From Antrodiella citrinella (lineage: Eukaryota; Basidiomycota; Agaricomycetes; Polyporales; Steccherinaceae): a stretch of DNA of 45,784 nucleotides. The DNA is taken from the NCBI GenBank assembly GCA_004802725.1, contig SGPM01000223.1:1-45784 (forward strand), given 5' to 3'. Positions 31,233 through 43,200 of the stretch are shown one piece after another (position 1 is the first letter of the stretch; every line of letters begins with the position of its first letter). The position numbers were made by a program, and so were the translations under genes. The notes below the pieces were generated by a model that saw only the letters and a program-made list of their open reading frames with translations, ran no database searches and was not told the origin of the DNA.

Positions 31233-33327
31233 AATCTGTAATCCCACACAACGGCTCAATGAGTGGCAAGGGTACCTGATAAGAGTGTCGAAGGTGAGTA
31301 CTTATACGATTCATCGCTTACAGGACCCGCACGCGCGTGTGCGTGCCTACAGATTTTTCGGACAGCCCCCCACGCCTTCGAGTTCTTGGCGAGAATTCGA
31401 CCATGATTCCCAAGGGCTCACCGCTCGATGCGTTCGGTAGCTAATCAAGCTTCAGCGTCAGACACTCAGGGAAGGAAACGATGCTTACTTGTATGAATTT
31501 GCATTGCTACACCCGAGTTCCTTCCCTTAGTGAGCGTCCAGTTGTCAAGACTTTCGTGTTCCATTTGTCCCCAAGTCCGTCGCGGCAATGAACCCCGTTG
31601 AAGGTACTATAACCCAATACCATCATAACCGACCGAGATGAGTCTATGGCTCCATGATTCAACGCCTCAACCCTACACCTTCGCAATATAGTGATCAGGT
31701 GGCGCCACAACGTGTCTCAGGTCCGCATCTTGCGCATACGGTTGTGAACCCTCCTCTCCAACTCCGGAGAACGTTAGCCGATCGTGTAGGTATAGCTCAG
31801 AAGATTGACGACTTACTAAAAGCTGTTTTCTCTGGACTGTGCTTCAGCGCTGACCGTTCTCTCAATTGATCCAGAGTGGTCGAGCTGATAGTAAATATGA
31901 TATATGGTCTACACGAGGCGTACTCGCTCGCCACGTGTACCTTTAGCCTACGCACCTACGACGGCGTGCGCATCTCGTCAAGGTGATGGAATCTTTCCGA
32001 AAGTACTCTTTTTGAAAAGAGAAGGCAGAGGATGTTTTGAATGGATCGTGATTCGTGGGTGTCACGAAAACCACCTTCGCCGCTTCCCATTCGAATGTGG
32101 CCAAGATCGCTGCGTCAATACTACAGTAACAGTGTCGTGTTTTTTGAGGATATAAACCAGAAGCCTTGGAGCGCATCGGGATTGTACGCTGGATTCACAT
32201 AGAGATAGAGAAGCGACGAGTCCAGTGAGAGTCGTCAAAAAAGCAGAGGAAATAATTATTGGATTCGGACAAGTGCTCGGCCTGCTCAAGTGGCCCGGAA
32301 AACCCGAGCCAGGCGCTCGCTCTGCCAGGCCGCCACGTTCTCAATGTCATTTCTTTCTGTACTAGTACTACTCACCCTGAGGATGTTGTTTCAATGTTTG
32401 TCAATTACTCGCCGACTATCAAATTCAGTGCATGATCTCGTGCATCAGCTCTGGAAGTGGTGCTTTACGCCGAAGTTGGTCTTGTGTCTGCCAGTGCCAG
32501 TGGGACCGGCACAAACATAGACGTCCTCGGTTGACGTCGACGTCGGCCAACTTGAAGGCTTCGTGAGCACGGTACATCTATATCTCCGCCTTGCTTCAGT
32601 GTGGTTGACGTCGTCTGTAGATCTGAGCATCTGGAGCATCTCTAAAAGTTGCATGTTACGCGCGACTTGCACTCAGGGAAGGCGAATCCTCCACTGCACT
32701 GTTCGGATCGATGCGGCGTCGTACAACACGTGCAGTGGCCCTATGGTGCCTACCTAGCTTGTTTGCGAAGCATGAGTCTGAGCCACTTTGCGTGTTGTCT
32801 GCGTGTGTAGACGTTGTTGGTTTGACGACGAACATGTGTATGCCGTTCCGTGCACGCGTCTCTTTGATGGGAACACATGGATTTGTTTAGATCTACGGCC
32901 AGTCACCCAAGCTCCTGGTATCATCTACGCCCACGGATTACCTCCTGTTCCAATGGTTGGAAGGATGGCGCAGGTGACCACGCGAAGAAGCTAGACGTCG
33001 TGTGGCAGTAGCGACCGAGGCAACTAATATTGACACGGTAAATGTGGATACTTTGCTTTTCGTCGTTATCGGGCCACTGTCTTCCTTTCGACAGAAGCCA
33101 AGAAGCTGACGTCTTCCCGACATAGCGGTCTTCTGCGGACATGCCAGCATGCAAGCGTCCATGATTGGAGCTAATGGTACGCATGACCACGAAAGCAGTC
33201 ATCAGCGTGCATGTGGTATGGGAGAAGATCGCGAAGCCACCGTACGTGATAGAGACGAGAGAAAGATATAAGAACGCCGCGATGAGTTGAACGCTCAGCA
33301 AGCTCGGTATCGAAGTCCACGATCAAG
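31233..33327. other. 2.1 kb without a supported gene
   Basis: It begins with the promoter of the minus-strand methyltransferase. Open frames are short (60-126 codons) and on both strands. One minus frame (32672-32445) contains the string VCAGPTGTG, resembling a P-loop without the Lys. Another (33301-32921) begins with a hydrophobic stretch. No exon chain could be built. It may hold a strongly decayed gene. Confidence 0.4.
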
Positions 33328-34891
33328 ATGTTGACATTGGTTCCATTGACTCTCCTCATCCTCGGCGTGGCTGGCGCGAGTGTTGACTCTCGTCCTAAAC
33401 CTGCGAAGATCAACCTCACATCCCGCAAGGTCTCTCGGGATACTCTTCGTCGTCGGGCTTTAAACCCTGTCAATTTACCTCTTGCGAATTACTTCAACGG
33501 TACTGATCTCCAGTGAGTCAACATTCTATATCCCATGCGAAAGTGACCATCTGACGATCGTATATATCCAGGTGGTTTGGAGAAATACAAGGTGAGAAAC
33601 ATTGAGTCCCAGCTAAGTTTGCACAATACTGATATCCTCTTCAGTCGGAACACCTCCGCAAAACTTGACAGTGGTCTTCGACACCGGCAGCACTGACTTG
33701 GAGTTCCCAAGTATGTGTGATTTTTTTTCGTTCACTACACCATCCCGCTTATATTTGTGCACAGGTACTGCATGTGGGGCAACTTGTGCGACCCAAAAAA
33801 AATTTGACCCGTCCAAAAGTTCAACTTTTGTTGACGGACGCCGCACGAGCACCATTACCTTCGGAACCGGTGTTGGTGTGGATCCCGTGATTGGGGACAA
33901 CTGGCAACTTACGCTTCGTAGCGGAACAGACACCGTCGCTGTTGGCGGATTGGTGGCGAAGTCTGTCTCACTCTTCGTTATTACGAACCAGAGCCCCACA
34001 TTCTCTCCAGATCCGTTCGATGGTATTCAAGGTCAGTTCTTATACGATCATGCTCGTCCGATACGGAGAACTCACTCTGACTATGTGTAGGAATGGGTTC
34101 GGGAGCTCAAGGCTTCTTTGCTGGTCTCCTCGAGCAAGACCTTCCATCATTGTTTAGCTTGTTCTTGACACCAAAGGCTGTGGGTAACGCCGAAATGACA
34201 TTCGGTGGTATCGACGATACCAAATTCCAAGGTACAGCCTGCCTCGTCTGCTACGAGCGTAAGAGGTGTTGACAACTATGCAGGCGATCTTGTATATGCG
34301 CCTCAATCTTCCGATGATGGTGCGACGTGGCAATTGCAGTCCACTGGCATCTCCGTGAATGGAAAGACTACCGAAGTTTTGAACCAGCCGCGTTCCTTCA
34401 TCTTCGATTCCGGTACTAGCAATATGGTCCTGACAAAGACTGACGCAGAGGTAATTCATCAGCAAGATCCTTACTTTCGTTTCGTGCTGACGTTATATTG
34501 ATCCTCTAGGCGGTGTATGCTCTGATCTCCCCAGACATTAAACCCAACAATGCCGAGCCTGGAACATACGGGATTGCATGCAATCGCATCAGCAGCCTTC
34601 CCGCCGAGCTTAGCTTCACTTTCACCTCGCAGCAGGGTCAGCCTTTCAACCTGACCATCCCCAGCAGCGAACTGAGCGTGGGACCATTCCGATCCAACCC
34701 TTCTTTGTGCCAAACCTTGATCAACGCGGACGAGTTCACCTTGCTCGGTGCGAGCGTGCTGAAGCACTACTACAGCGTATGGGATATCGGCAACCAGAGG
34801 ATGGGTTTCGCACCAACTGGTAAGCCTGCAAGCTCGCGCGCGTTGTGATCGGTCTAATGTACCTCTTTCTCGTTCACTTCCAGGGTTCTGA
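33328..34891 (+). CDS. Secreted pepsin-type aspartic protease (family A1)
   Basis: Eight exons (33328-33512, 33572-33591 of 20 nt, 33645-33710, 33765-34031, 34091-34231, 34284-34450, 34510-34819, 34884-34891) give 387 residues. A signal peptide (MLTLVPLTLLILGVAGAS) is followed by a short basic propeptide (SRKVSRDTLRRRAL). Mature-enzyme marks: WFGEIQVGTPPQNLTVVFDT with the first catalytic aspartate in FDTGSTDLEFPS, then FDPSKSSTFV. The second catalytic aspartate is in FIFDSGTSNMVLT. A Cys pair (TACGATCA) and a later one (GIACN…SLCQ) are consistent with A1 disulfides. The C-terminal region has FTLLGASVLKHYYSVWDIGN QRMGFAPTGF. Flap-Tyr is not obvious: the loop reads DGRRTSTITFGTG where Y-G-T/S is usual. 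Likely an extracellular acid protease like polyporopepsin. Confidence 0.9.
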
Positions 34892-35077
34892 AGAGATGGA
34901 AGAGACGTTATTTCCCACGTTTTTCTGAGAGCGATGTAAGATGAACCGCAATCACGACTTTTCAAACGAAACATGTATACACTAAGTAAAGTTCGTGATT
35001 TTCTGTATGATCTCGCTGTCGTCTCATTTGCGAGCATGCGCGTGGCTGTAAAATTCTCTTTAAGAATGCACTACAAC

Positions 35078-36868
35078 CTACACCTCGTAGCGACGAATCA
35101 ACTGCAATAGCTTCCCCGGCCTCTTCAAAAAATCATCCACCACATGCTCCGCCACATCTCTAGAATTCAACACATGCCTCACAACCGTGCCGGTTACAAC
35201 ATCCCTCAATATAGCCTGGGTATTCAGAATATCGGCCGGATTTGTATCATCTTCATCTACTAGGAGGATGATTGTCTCGACCGCGCATCCATGCTGCCTC
35301 CGGGAGAGCAGTGCGGTTTCCAGGTTCTGCCAGTATCTCTGCCAATGTGCCGTTTTGTGCCATCGATGAACGAGCACCTTCAGCTTTGGAAATGGTATGG
35401 TGGCGTCTATGGCGTCTATTGTCAATGGCGGGACTCCAGCGAACCCTTGGCATTTTCCGATGTACAATGTCTCCACGTGTTCAAAGGATTGGAAAGCATC
35501 AGGCCAGTTCAATGAACGATGCGGGTAGGTTCCAAATTGAAGAAATAGAGTCTTAACTCTGGCGGCTTGCGTCCCGAACGATTCGTGGAAAAACGATTTG
35601 AGCTGCTCCACCGAGAGTCCCCACGTCCAGAAGAACTCTAGAGAGAAGGATGGAGGGGCGAAAAGCGGTGGTGTGGATGAAGTAACACGGTGCGCCAAGG
35701 ACTGATTTGAGTTTGCAGTCGGAGTAGGCTTTGCAGCACCATCCCAGATTTGTATCAAATAACGGTTCTCAGCGTGGTGGAAGACTTGAGTCAGGGATGC
35801 AACTGAGGACAGCGACGGGTCCGTGGACCAGGCCTCGCCTCGCTCGAATCTATTCAGCAGCATCCTTGAGAAAACGGGTAGGATCTCTTCAAGTTGATCC
35901 GAGCCCTTGGTGTAGTGCGACGTGAACGAAAAGCCAGTTGTTGATGGGAAAGTGATATACTGCATAAACTCGGCCCAAGGTTTGCTCTGGTTGGTGCAGT
36001 GGATGACAAATTTGCGTAGCTGGTGCAGCTCAACAACGACTCGCCTTCTTTCGTCATGTTCTGCATGAGGGTTCCAACGGTCGGATGCCAGAGAAAGCGA
36101 ATGCAGGAGAGGAAGTCCGCGTACAGCCTCGAGTAATGTTGTCTGCGATTCATTTGAACTCCAGTTGGAAAGGTGGAGGTGAGTTAGCGTTGGATGAAGC
36201 AAGTAGGCCGCAGTGGGAAAAGAAAACTGCGAGTAGTGCAGCTTCCGGAGAAGTGGAAGTCTAATGACCTCTCCAGCAGCAGGGGACCAATGAATCCGTC
36301 CGATGAGTTGCAGGCTGCGGAGACGGGGAGCGTTATGCAGCGCAGGCATAGTGATTTCTGGGAGAGGTGGAGGATAGAAGCACGGATGTGTCAGACTTTC
36401 GATGCGGTCGACTTCACCAAGGACAAGATCTGTCCACTGGGGTTCTGCGCGCCCCTCGGGTACAATCACAGTGAGGGGTGCACGACGAGAACGGTCAAGC
36501 ATAGCGTGCACGACCTCGTCCGTCAGTGGATGCCCGGTCAAGTGAGGTTTATGAATGATAAAGGCCCAGATTGGAGCACATTGAAGGGCAATCATCCTCC
36601 AGTGTCTGCAAACATGTGTGTACGGAAGCCATTCATACCGGTGCATAACAGTTTGATTCCCCGTGGAGCATGCACTCAGATATCTTGTGACATGGTCCTC
36701 GACAAGCAAGAGGAGTATGTCGGAGAGCGTCTCAGATGGGAGACTGGTGTTGATAGTGGAGAACGAGTTGGAATGAGAGCGGAGGCCATGTAGCAGTCGC
36801 TCATAATGGCGAATTGCTTTCATGATCAGCGTCGCGATTCTCGACTTTGGAAAGTACTGAGACTGCAT
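35078..36868 (-). CDS. F-box-like domain protein (Agaricomycete type)
   Basis: A single exon of 596 codons starts at ATG 36868; an in-frame ATG at about 36823 (MKAIRHYERL) is an alternative. SLPSETLSDILLLLVEDHVT at about residues 42-61 is the F-box-like motif. It continues YEWLPYTHVCRHWRMIALQC, the usual second half, with APIWAFI. The remainder has leucine-rich, poorly conserved strands (LRSLQLIGRIHW; LTHLHLSNWS; LLHSLSLAS; VKTLFLQFG; VETLYIGKCQG; LKVLVHRW). Such single-exon genes are massively expanded in mushroom-forming fungi, and targets are unknown. A decayed relative lies at 43589-44884 on the other strand. Confidence 0.8.
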   Translation of the reverse strand: MQSQYFPKSRIATLIMKAIRHYERLLHGLRSHSNSFSTINTSLPSETLSDILLLLVEDHVTRYLSACSTGNQTVMHRYEWLPYTHVCRHWRMIALQCAPIWAFIIHKPHLTGHPLTDEVVHAMLDRSRRAPLTVIVPEGRAEPQWTDLVLGEVDRIESLTHPCFYPPPLPEITMPALHNAPRLRSLQLIGRIHWSPAAGEVIRLPLLRKLHYSQFSFPTAAYLLHPTLTHLHLSNWSSNESQTTLLEAVRGLPLLHSLSLASDRWNPHAEHDERRRVVVELHQLRKFVIHCTNQSKPWAEFMQYITFPSTTGFSFTSHYTKGSDQLEEILPVFSRMLLNRFERGEAWSTDPSLSSVASLTQVFHHAENRYLIQIWDGAAKPTPTANSNQSLAHRVTSSTPPLFAPPSFSLEFFWTWGLSVEQLKSFFHESFGTQAARVKTLFLQFGTYPHRSLNWPDAFQSFEHVETLYIGKCQGFAGVPPLTIDAIDATIPFPKLKVLVHRWHKTAHWQRYWQNLETALLSRRQHGCAVETIILLVDEDDTNPADILNTQAILRDVVTGTVVRHVLNSRDVAEHVVDDFLKRPGKLLQLIRRYEV

Positions 36869-37149
36869 GCTGCAGACCCAAGATTACTAGTCAGCTTGCA
36901 ACTGACCCGGCCATGAATTGCAAATGCATACATACCTGTAAGCTGAAATTACATATAATATGCAAGTACGACTCGCGATGTCGATGGAAACAACACTCAG
37001 ACGAGTGACGAGTGACCGTACAAGGACCGTGACCAGTTGGTGACGCGTGACGGGCCTGATGACGAGACTTCAAATACATTTTCTATCAAGCTGTACACTA
37101 GGATCTATATAGCCAAAGAAGTCTTAATCGTGTCACGCAGTGGGATCGT
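36869..37149. other. Intergenic between two minus-strand genes
   Basis: 281 bases holding the promoter of the F-box-like gene and the 3' end of the transporter gene. A stretch of ACGAGTGACGAGTGACCG near 36998 is a small imperfect tandem repeat, followed by CGTGACCAG…GACGCGTGACGG. Confidence 0.35.
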
Positions 37150-39607
37150 CTATCGCCGTCCCACTTCAGCATCCATCGGATCTGCACGTACAGCCATCTC
37201 AATGTCTCCAACAGCTTCAGCCTGTTTCTCACCCGCACCATCGCTCACCTTCTCATCTCCCGTACGATTCAGTCTCTCCTGCTTCTCGCTCCACACCTTC
37301 CCCTCCGCTCTGAGCTGCTCTTCGTCTGGTCTCGTCAAATCCTGCTGCTTGATCATCAAGATGCTCACGACCGTAGCCAGCGCCGACAAGCTCGCGTTCA
37401 TGAGGAACACGGTGCGGAAGCCTGAGGTGTACCCGCGCAAGATCTCTTCTGCGTCGCTGGCTGTGATGCCGAGCGCGACGAGTGGATCTGCGGTGACGTT
37501 GAGAGTGCTGCTGAGACGGGCACCGAGGAGAGATGGGTCGTCGACTATAGTGCCGATGGTGCTCGCAGGCAATGAGAGCTTGAGCATCGAGCGGCGGAGG
37601 GAGTTGTTTCTGCAAATACTGTCAGTTTATAGCACGCAGCAGCAATGCATTCAACGAACATGATTGTGGCACCAAGGGCGAGAGCGAGTGTACCACCCAA
37701 TAGACGGACAAACTGCAAGGAGCATGTCGTGAGCAGCGACAGCGCTTTAATACGAGGATAAGTACTCACGTTTCGAACCGCTGTTACGACCGACATATCT
37801 CGTCTGGGTACGCTAGCTTGTGCAGCGACGGTCGTTGTTTGAAGTGTCTGCCGAAGAATTTTCAGAGCCCCGTGAAGCAGTCCATTGGAGTTTTTCTCGT
37901 ACCTGACCTGCTCCTGTGCCGGTGAGCAGCATGAAGACAACTATGAGGACTTTGGGTGTTGTTGCGGTGATCGTTGAGAGACATCCACAGCCGATAGCCC
38001 AGATGGCAAAGCCAGAATGGATGGTTCGCTGTAGAAGTATTGGGCTAAGTAAGTCTTTTGGTTGCAGAAACAGCTGAACGTACGCGGTAATGTCCAGTCC
38101 TGCTGACAATTTGGCCCTTCATTTGACAGATTAGATGGTGGAGACTGTGTAAATAGAAAAACTTACGGCGATGAAACTAGCTAATGTCTGGGTCACTAGA
38201 ACGGGTAGGAGGAAGATACCGGAGCGAATCGGTGAATATGCCAGTGCGACCTGGAAGAATTGGGGAATGTAGAATAGAGAAGAGTAGAAAATAACTCCGC
38301 TGTCCCATGGTATAAGATATTGTTTTGTTCTCTACAGAATGACGAACTCACTTGATGAACATCGTGATATACACGCCAGTAACAGTGACCTGCTTGAAGA
38401 TATACACTGACGCAGGAGATTCAGATATTGTGACATAAGACATTCGCTGTCGCTTACTTGGTACAATCGGCAGCCTTGCGCCTTTCCATTCCCAGCAGCA
38501 GAATAAGCCAACCACTACCGCACCGGAGCATAACGGGGCGAGGACAACCGGCGAGCTCCAAGGGAACGTAACGCCACCCTATGTCAGGAAACAAGCATCA
38601 GCCCGCTGATAAGCATCGAACTTGAAACTGAACGAACCCAAATGAGCGGGAGAAGGACGAGAGTACATCCAGCCAGAGTAAGCAGGACACCCAGGTAATC
38701 AACCACGAGAAGTTTCCCGCGGAAGTTTCCTTGCACAGATTTCAGTGGAAGGACCAAAACCACTACGACCATCGCTGTGACGGAGACCGGGAGCGTGATC
38801 CAGAAACACCACTATACATGTGTCGAGCAGAAGAATGAGAGAGGGTCATTGAGAAGCATATCAGTTACGTACGCGCCAGCTGGTCTTCTCCGCAAGTGCA
38901 CCTCCGATAAGAGGGCCAATCGAGAATCCGAGGGCGTTCACGCCTCCGATGATACCCTGATACTTTCCACTGTGCGAGTAAGACCGTACGAGATCAACGA
39001 GTGGACACAGGTATCATGATATCTAGACATACCGTTCTCGCAGAGTGATGACATCAGACATGACAATCTGGACTATGCTCACTATCCCGCCTCCGCCAGC
39101 ACCCGCGATACCGCGACAGATGATAAGTTGCATGATGGAGTGGGATAGGCCGGCGAGGAAAGATCCAAGCATGAATATGAGCATCGCGAGACATATCGTC
39201 GCTTTGCGGCCGAAGATGTCACTAAAGCGACCGTCTGTAAAGATACGTTCAATTCAGCGTAAGGTGAAGAGAAACCGAGGGTGGTGCGTACACAGCGGCT
39301 GGAACGCGGTCGACGTCAGCAGGTACGCTGAAGGAATCCACGACGCGACGGATCCGGCATTGAATGCTTTGGAAATCGTCGGTAATGCCGTAGCACTGAT
39401 AGTAGAGTCCAACGTCGACACCAAAATGCACACCGAGAGACTCGCGAAGACGACTACAACCTTTTTGAACGGGAGAAGGTTGGTCTGATCCGTTAACTCA
39501 GCGAGATACTTTGACGGCGGGGCACTGGAGGACTGTAGAGTCTTGGGAGTTTCCTGGCCTCCATGTGCTTCCGGGTCGCTGGCCGCAGCGACGGACAGAG
39601 AGGACAT
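37150..39607 (-). CDS. MFS drug:H+ antiporter, DHA2-type (14 TM)
   Basis: At least eleven short-intron exons run from ATG 39607 to TAG 37150. I checked most junctions and found them in frame. The N-terminal cytosolic part is SSLSVAAASDPEAHGGQETP…. TM1 is followed by STLDSTISATALPTISKAF (the family's D-x-T/S-I-v-A-T-A-L-P block). The A-motif is YGRFSDIFGRKATI, and RGIAGAGGGGI is the TM4 R-G-x-G-x-G motif. Antiporter motif C region: GGVNALGFSIGPLIGGALAE. Then SWRWCFWITLPV, typical of DHA2 members. Later helices include LPLIWGGVTFPWSSPVVLAP, IFYSSLFYIPQFFQVALAYSP and VRNFVRLLGGTLALALGATI. The C-terminus is a long hydrophilic tail (EGKVWSEKQERLNRTGDEK…). Plasma-membrane or vacuolar efflux of small molecules is likely; substrate unknown. 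The 5' side faces the gene at 40063. Confidence 0.9.
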
Positions 39608-40062
39608 GATGCAAAGACCTAGAGAGGGTATAATACGCCGAAACGTGCCCCCTCACACGTCGATGTCGCTCCTCATATATATGGACGGGCAGCAGCAGAC
39701 TTTTTTGTTGACTCCATTGGCCGTCACCCTATCGGATGATGCAAATTATACGTTTGAGTCGACTGGCATCTATGTCGGCCGACCATGAGACGCAAACGAG
39801 CACGCGTTTAGATTTGCATCTAAGAATACGGTCAGAAGGTCCTCGATTTCAGCTTCTCATGCAGAAAAACAACAAACGAACCGGGTTTCAAAGAAGCATT
39901 CGTACCCCAAATTTTCACATAACGTGAAGCTTTCGGAATTCGGACGATGAGGATGGGTTCTCGGGACGATGAGTGTAGACGCCCTGTATTTCGCACGCTC
40001 GTCAGACTTTCTGTACGAGCGTGCCACCGAGCACTTGAATCCGACTTCCGGCTGCACTGGTC
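39608..40062. other. Divergent promoter region, MFS (-) and mitochondrial protein (+)
   Basis: 455 bases between divergent starts. A CATATATATGG string near 39674 is a TATA candidate for either direction. Short open frames only. Confidence 0.4.
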
Positions 40063-41363
40063 ATGCAAACACTACGACCACGACCACAATGGGCTCGGCT
40101 CGTCCAACCACAATACCACGCTCGACGACTGCAGTCCACGTCATGGCAGTCGTTCGCCGAACCGTCGTTTGGGCAGTCGTCAAAAGCGCACAAGCGCAAG
40201 TCCAAGGGTGCCATTTTCGTCAGGATCGAGCACCCCGCTCAGTCGATGCTCGAGTCGTTTGCCATTGTGCGGGGAATTGAGAAGAAGTTAGGACGATTAC
40301 GGGATTACCAGATTTTGAGGGTGCGTTAGTGTACATTCACGCTCCGAGCGATGTGCGCTGACACTTCGTAACTGCAGGATCAAGGAGACCCGACTATCTT
40401 CAGAGATCATTTCTACGCCGAATTCGAGGATGAACATAACTTCCAAGCACTTCCTTCGGAGCCCATCACGCTTTCGCTGAAGGTGCCGAAGCTGGCCTCC
40501 AAGCCTGGAGGGTTGTCGTTGGTTGAGTTGCGAGGTTATCTTCTACCAGAGGACAAGTCGGTCGACATGATCTCACAAGCCCGCAACGGTGAAGAGGAGC
40601 AAGGGGAACATTTCGTCGTAGATGTCCGGATAGAAAAAGCTTGTGCGTGCACCGTCTTCATAATAACATGCCAGACGACTGAACACCAATTCCCTCACGT
40701 GTAGATGGAAATGTCCACTATAAGGTCATTCGTCCGTATCATCGTATGGGCAAGAAGACGACTCTCCTCTTCGGCCATGAGTTCTTCAACTGGGGCGGCT
40801 TCTACGATCCTTCGCGGATGGACCCACCGGAGACCTCCATGCATTTGGAAAATCGTATGGGAAAGGTTTTGTCAGCTTGGGATGTCGCGTTAAAGAAGGA
40901 GGAACAACGGAACCCTACGCAGATAAAACCGCCGGCGATAGTTGAAACTGATGACACCTTCGAGTCCGCCGCTGAGGCTTCTCCCGACACAGTCGAGCCA
41001 CCCGTAGACGTTGCATTCACTCACCTTCAAACTCCGGAACCATCGATACCAATCCACTTGGTTCCTTCACTGAGTCGACCTCAGCACACCAGCATTCGTG
41101 CCGAAATTCTTGCTGGAGCTTCAGAAGAACAAAACCCATCACCGCCGGTCTCTTCATCCCCACCACCTTCCCCTACACCATCTTCGAAGCCTCTCTCTCG
41201 CAAAGAGCGTATTCTCGCCCAGACCCGTGAAAACGCGCGGAAAGCACTTTCCGAAGCAGATACGCCGGGCGATCAGGCTGCGAAAGCGGGAGAGACACCC
41301 GCAGAGCCAGAGCCAGAGCCAGAGAAGAAGGGCTTCTGGAGGCTTATGGGCTTCAAGTGGTAG
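40063..41363 (+). CDS. Mitochondrially targeted protein of unknown function
   Basis: Exons 40063-40320, 40378-40642 and 40705-41363 give 393 residues. The N-terminus MQTLRPRPQWARLVQPQYHA is Arg-rich without acids, then RRLQSTSW, a good presequence. The conserved-looking core has GAIFVRIEHPAQSMLESFAI, VRGIEKKLGRLRDYQILRDQ and FRDHFYAEFEDEHNF. Later YGNVHYKVIRPYHRMGKKTT and LFGHEFFNWGGFYDPSRMD occur. The C-terminal 180 residues are low-complexity, Pro/Ser/Glu-rich with a basic amphipathic segment (SRKERILAQTRENARKALSE). I do not recall a named orthologue; the core style (small basic alpha/beta, mitochondrial) would fit a mitochondrial ribosome or RNA-related protein, which is only a guess. The splice sites are clean. 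Confidence 0.7.
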
Positions 41364-42584
41364 ACAGTCGACGCGTTGTTTCTACATCTACTTATCGTCT
41401 ATAATGCAATATTACGTGTCTTTGCGGTAGACCGTAGAGTCTGCCGTGACTTGTGACGTGACTGTGACGCCGCAGAGGCTTCTGTACCGGCCCTAAACTG
41501 AGGCTATTAGACCCGCGCTTGGCCATCCTAGCACCTTGGTTCCGCCCTGCACTGTGCGGCTGTGAGCAGTGGGCTCGGTTCCCCTCGGACGGGTACGTCT
41601 CTCGTTTCCTGCCGTCTTTCGTCGCAGATGTTCTAACTGTCTCTTGATCTCCTAGCTGATGCAGTCTAGCGTGCGTGCGCGGCAGATGTGTCGCGCGCAG
41701 GCTGTCCTTGTCGGGGTGAGCAGTGCGCATACCTTTGCTTCGAGTTTGATAGCTAAATCTTCATCGCAGCTTCAGAACGATCGTCCTGTTGCCTATTAGG
41801 TGGTAATACTACGCAGAAGTATTCCGCTATACGTGGGTTGGTTCGACGCCCTGATTAGGTGCATCGTTCGTTCCCTCCATATGGACCATTGGTCCCTGTC
41901 GCAAGGCAGTAGGATCATGTCCTTCACTCCGGCCGGTATTCCCTCGTTGAGTGGGATCCGACTGTAACTCCCGACTTATATACGTTGGGTGAGATTGCAA
42001 ATCAAATACCCCAGGCCATTCTTTTCCGCGCCGAAGTCACATTGCGCCACCACCACCTCTCTTTCTACCTTCCATCCCTCCCGGTGTACGCGTCACCGAT
42101 TCCGTCAACACTGTGATCAACCTCTCCTATGACCACATCGACATAGCCAGAAGCCGAGGCTCCGTTCACTGCGCCCACCCTTGCCCGAGATCCGAGAGCT
42201 GTGCCCGAACCCAGTGCGTTGCGGGACGAGCTAGAGATATAGGACTGTTGCCGTCTGGGCCTAGGCACGATGCCAGGCCAGAGGAACATTTTGGCTCACG
42301 TTAGTTGCCATCGAGCACGCGTGGAGCTCCTGTCGGGGCGTGATGTGTATGCTTGAGGCGGTATGTTGTCTTCTGAGGTTCTTGGAGCAGGTAGTGTGGG
42401 AGGGGAGGGAAGCTAGTTGGGAAAGCGGGCTGTCAGGTAGTAGCTTGAAGTGTACTTCGTTGACAATGACAAGATTTGTTGGCGCGTTGAAAACTATTGT
42501 TTCGTGTGATTGTGAGAACATTATTTGAGTGAGACCAAGGTTTGTGGAAGTCAAGGCTTATTCCGCACAAATGTATAGTACATA
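41364..42584. other. 1.2 kb intergenic, no supported gene
   Basis: This lies between the convergent ends of the 40063 gene and the minus-strand gene ending at 42585. Short frames on both strands (41730-41392, 42289-42065, 42554-42261) have no motifs. A GGTTCGACGCC string near 41839 recalls a tRNA T-arm, but no cloverleaf could be built. Confidence 0.4.
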
Positions 42585-43200
42585 TCATATTCCATTGCGT
42601 CTGAATGGACGCAACACAAGCTGTCGAAATGGTTCTACTACACGCCGAGAGAATGCTGGCGAGAGATACAGAGACACGCCCACTCGTACTGGCAGGAAGG
42701 CCTAGTACACGGGAAGAGATCAGGCCTCCGATGCAGCAGCGTAGGAAGATCATAGTCACCTTGGTCAGAGCGTACGCCACGATAGCATTGGCAGCGTCGC
42801 CCGCCAATCGCGATGTCACTTGATCAGTGCTGCGAGGCTCGTCAGCGGTCGCGTCCGTCTGCCCATGCCCGCGAACGCGTTTCTCGAACCCGAACACACC
42901 GTACCGCCTCCCCACTCTCTCCGCCCACCTCTCACCTTCCTCCATCCATTCCTTGCCCTTCTCTCCCGCCCATCCCTGGTCGGTGTTGTCTGCGACGGCG
43001 CGGACGAGGGTGTTGCCTACACCGAGGGCGCGTGCGCCGAAGAAGAAGCCGGCGAGCGGGACGAGGGCTGTGAGTTCGTGGAGGACGGCGAAGGAGATGA
43101 CGAGGGACGGGAGGGGCGTGCGTGTGCGCTGGGAGAGCGCGGTGAGGGCTTGGGTGTACGGGGCGAAACGGCTGAGACGGGCGGGTGGTGGTAGCGGCAT
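42585..43200 (-). CDS. Conserved small membrane protein, unknown function
   Basis: Two exons, 43200-42760 and 42701-42585, separated by a 58-nt GT-AG intron, give 185 residues. The unspliced frame would continue but with a meaningless tail; splicing yields the sensible end AYALTKAFLPVRVGVSLYLS PAFSRRVVEPFRQLVLRPF. The N-terminal part begins PLPPPARLSRFAPYTQALTA and has a helix, LVISFAVLHELTALVPLAGF (about residues 32-51). WAERVGRRYGVFGFEKRVRG follows, and then GDAANAIVAYALTKAFLPVR as a second hydrophobic segment. The pattern resembles a conserved fungal family of probable mitochondrial inner-membrane proteins with FAM210/DUF1279-like organisation, an assignment I cannot test here. Confidence 0.7.

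Noticed and set aside
32445..32672. P-loop-like VCAGPTGTG on the minus strand
   Set aside because: The essential Lys is absent (next residues RHK are out of register), no flanking domain is visible and no exon chain can be built.
41800..41880. Possible tRNA T-arm (GGTTCGACGCC)
   Set aside because: No acceptor, D or anticodon stems could be formed around it.
42433..42701. Unspliced C-terminus of the small membrane gene (255-codon frame)
   Set aside because: Splicing a 58-nt intron gives the conserved-looking LPVRVGVSLYLSPAFSRR end; the unspliced tail is composition noise.
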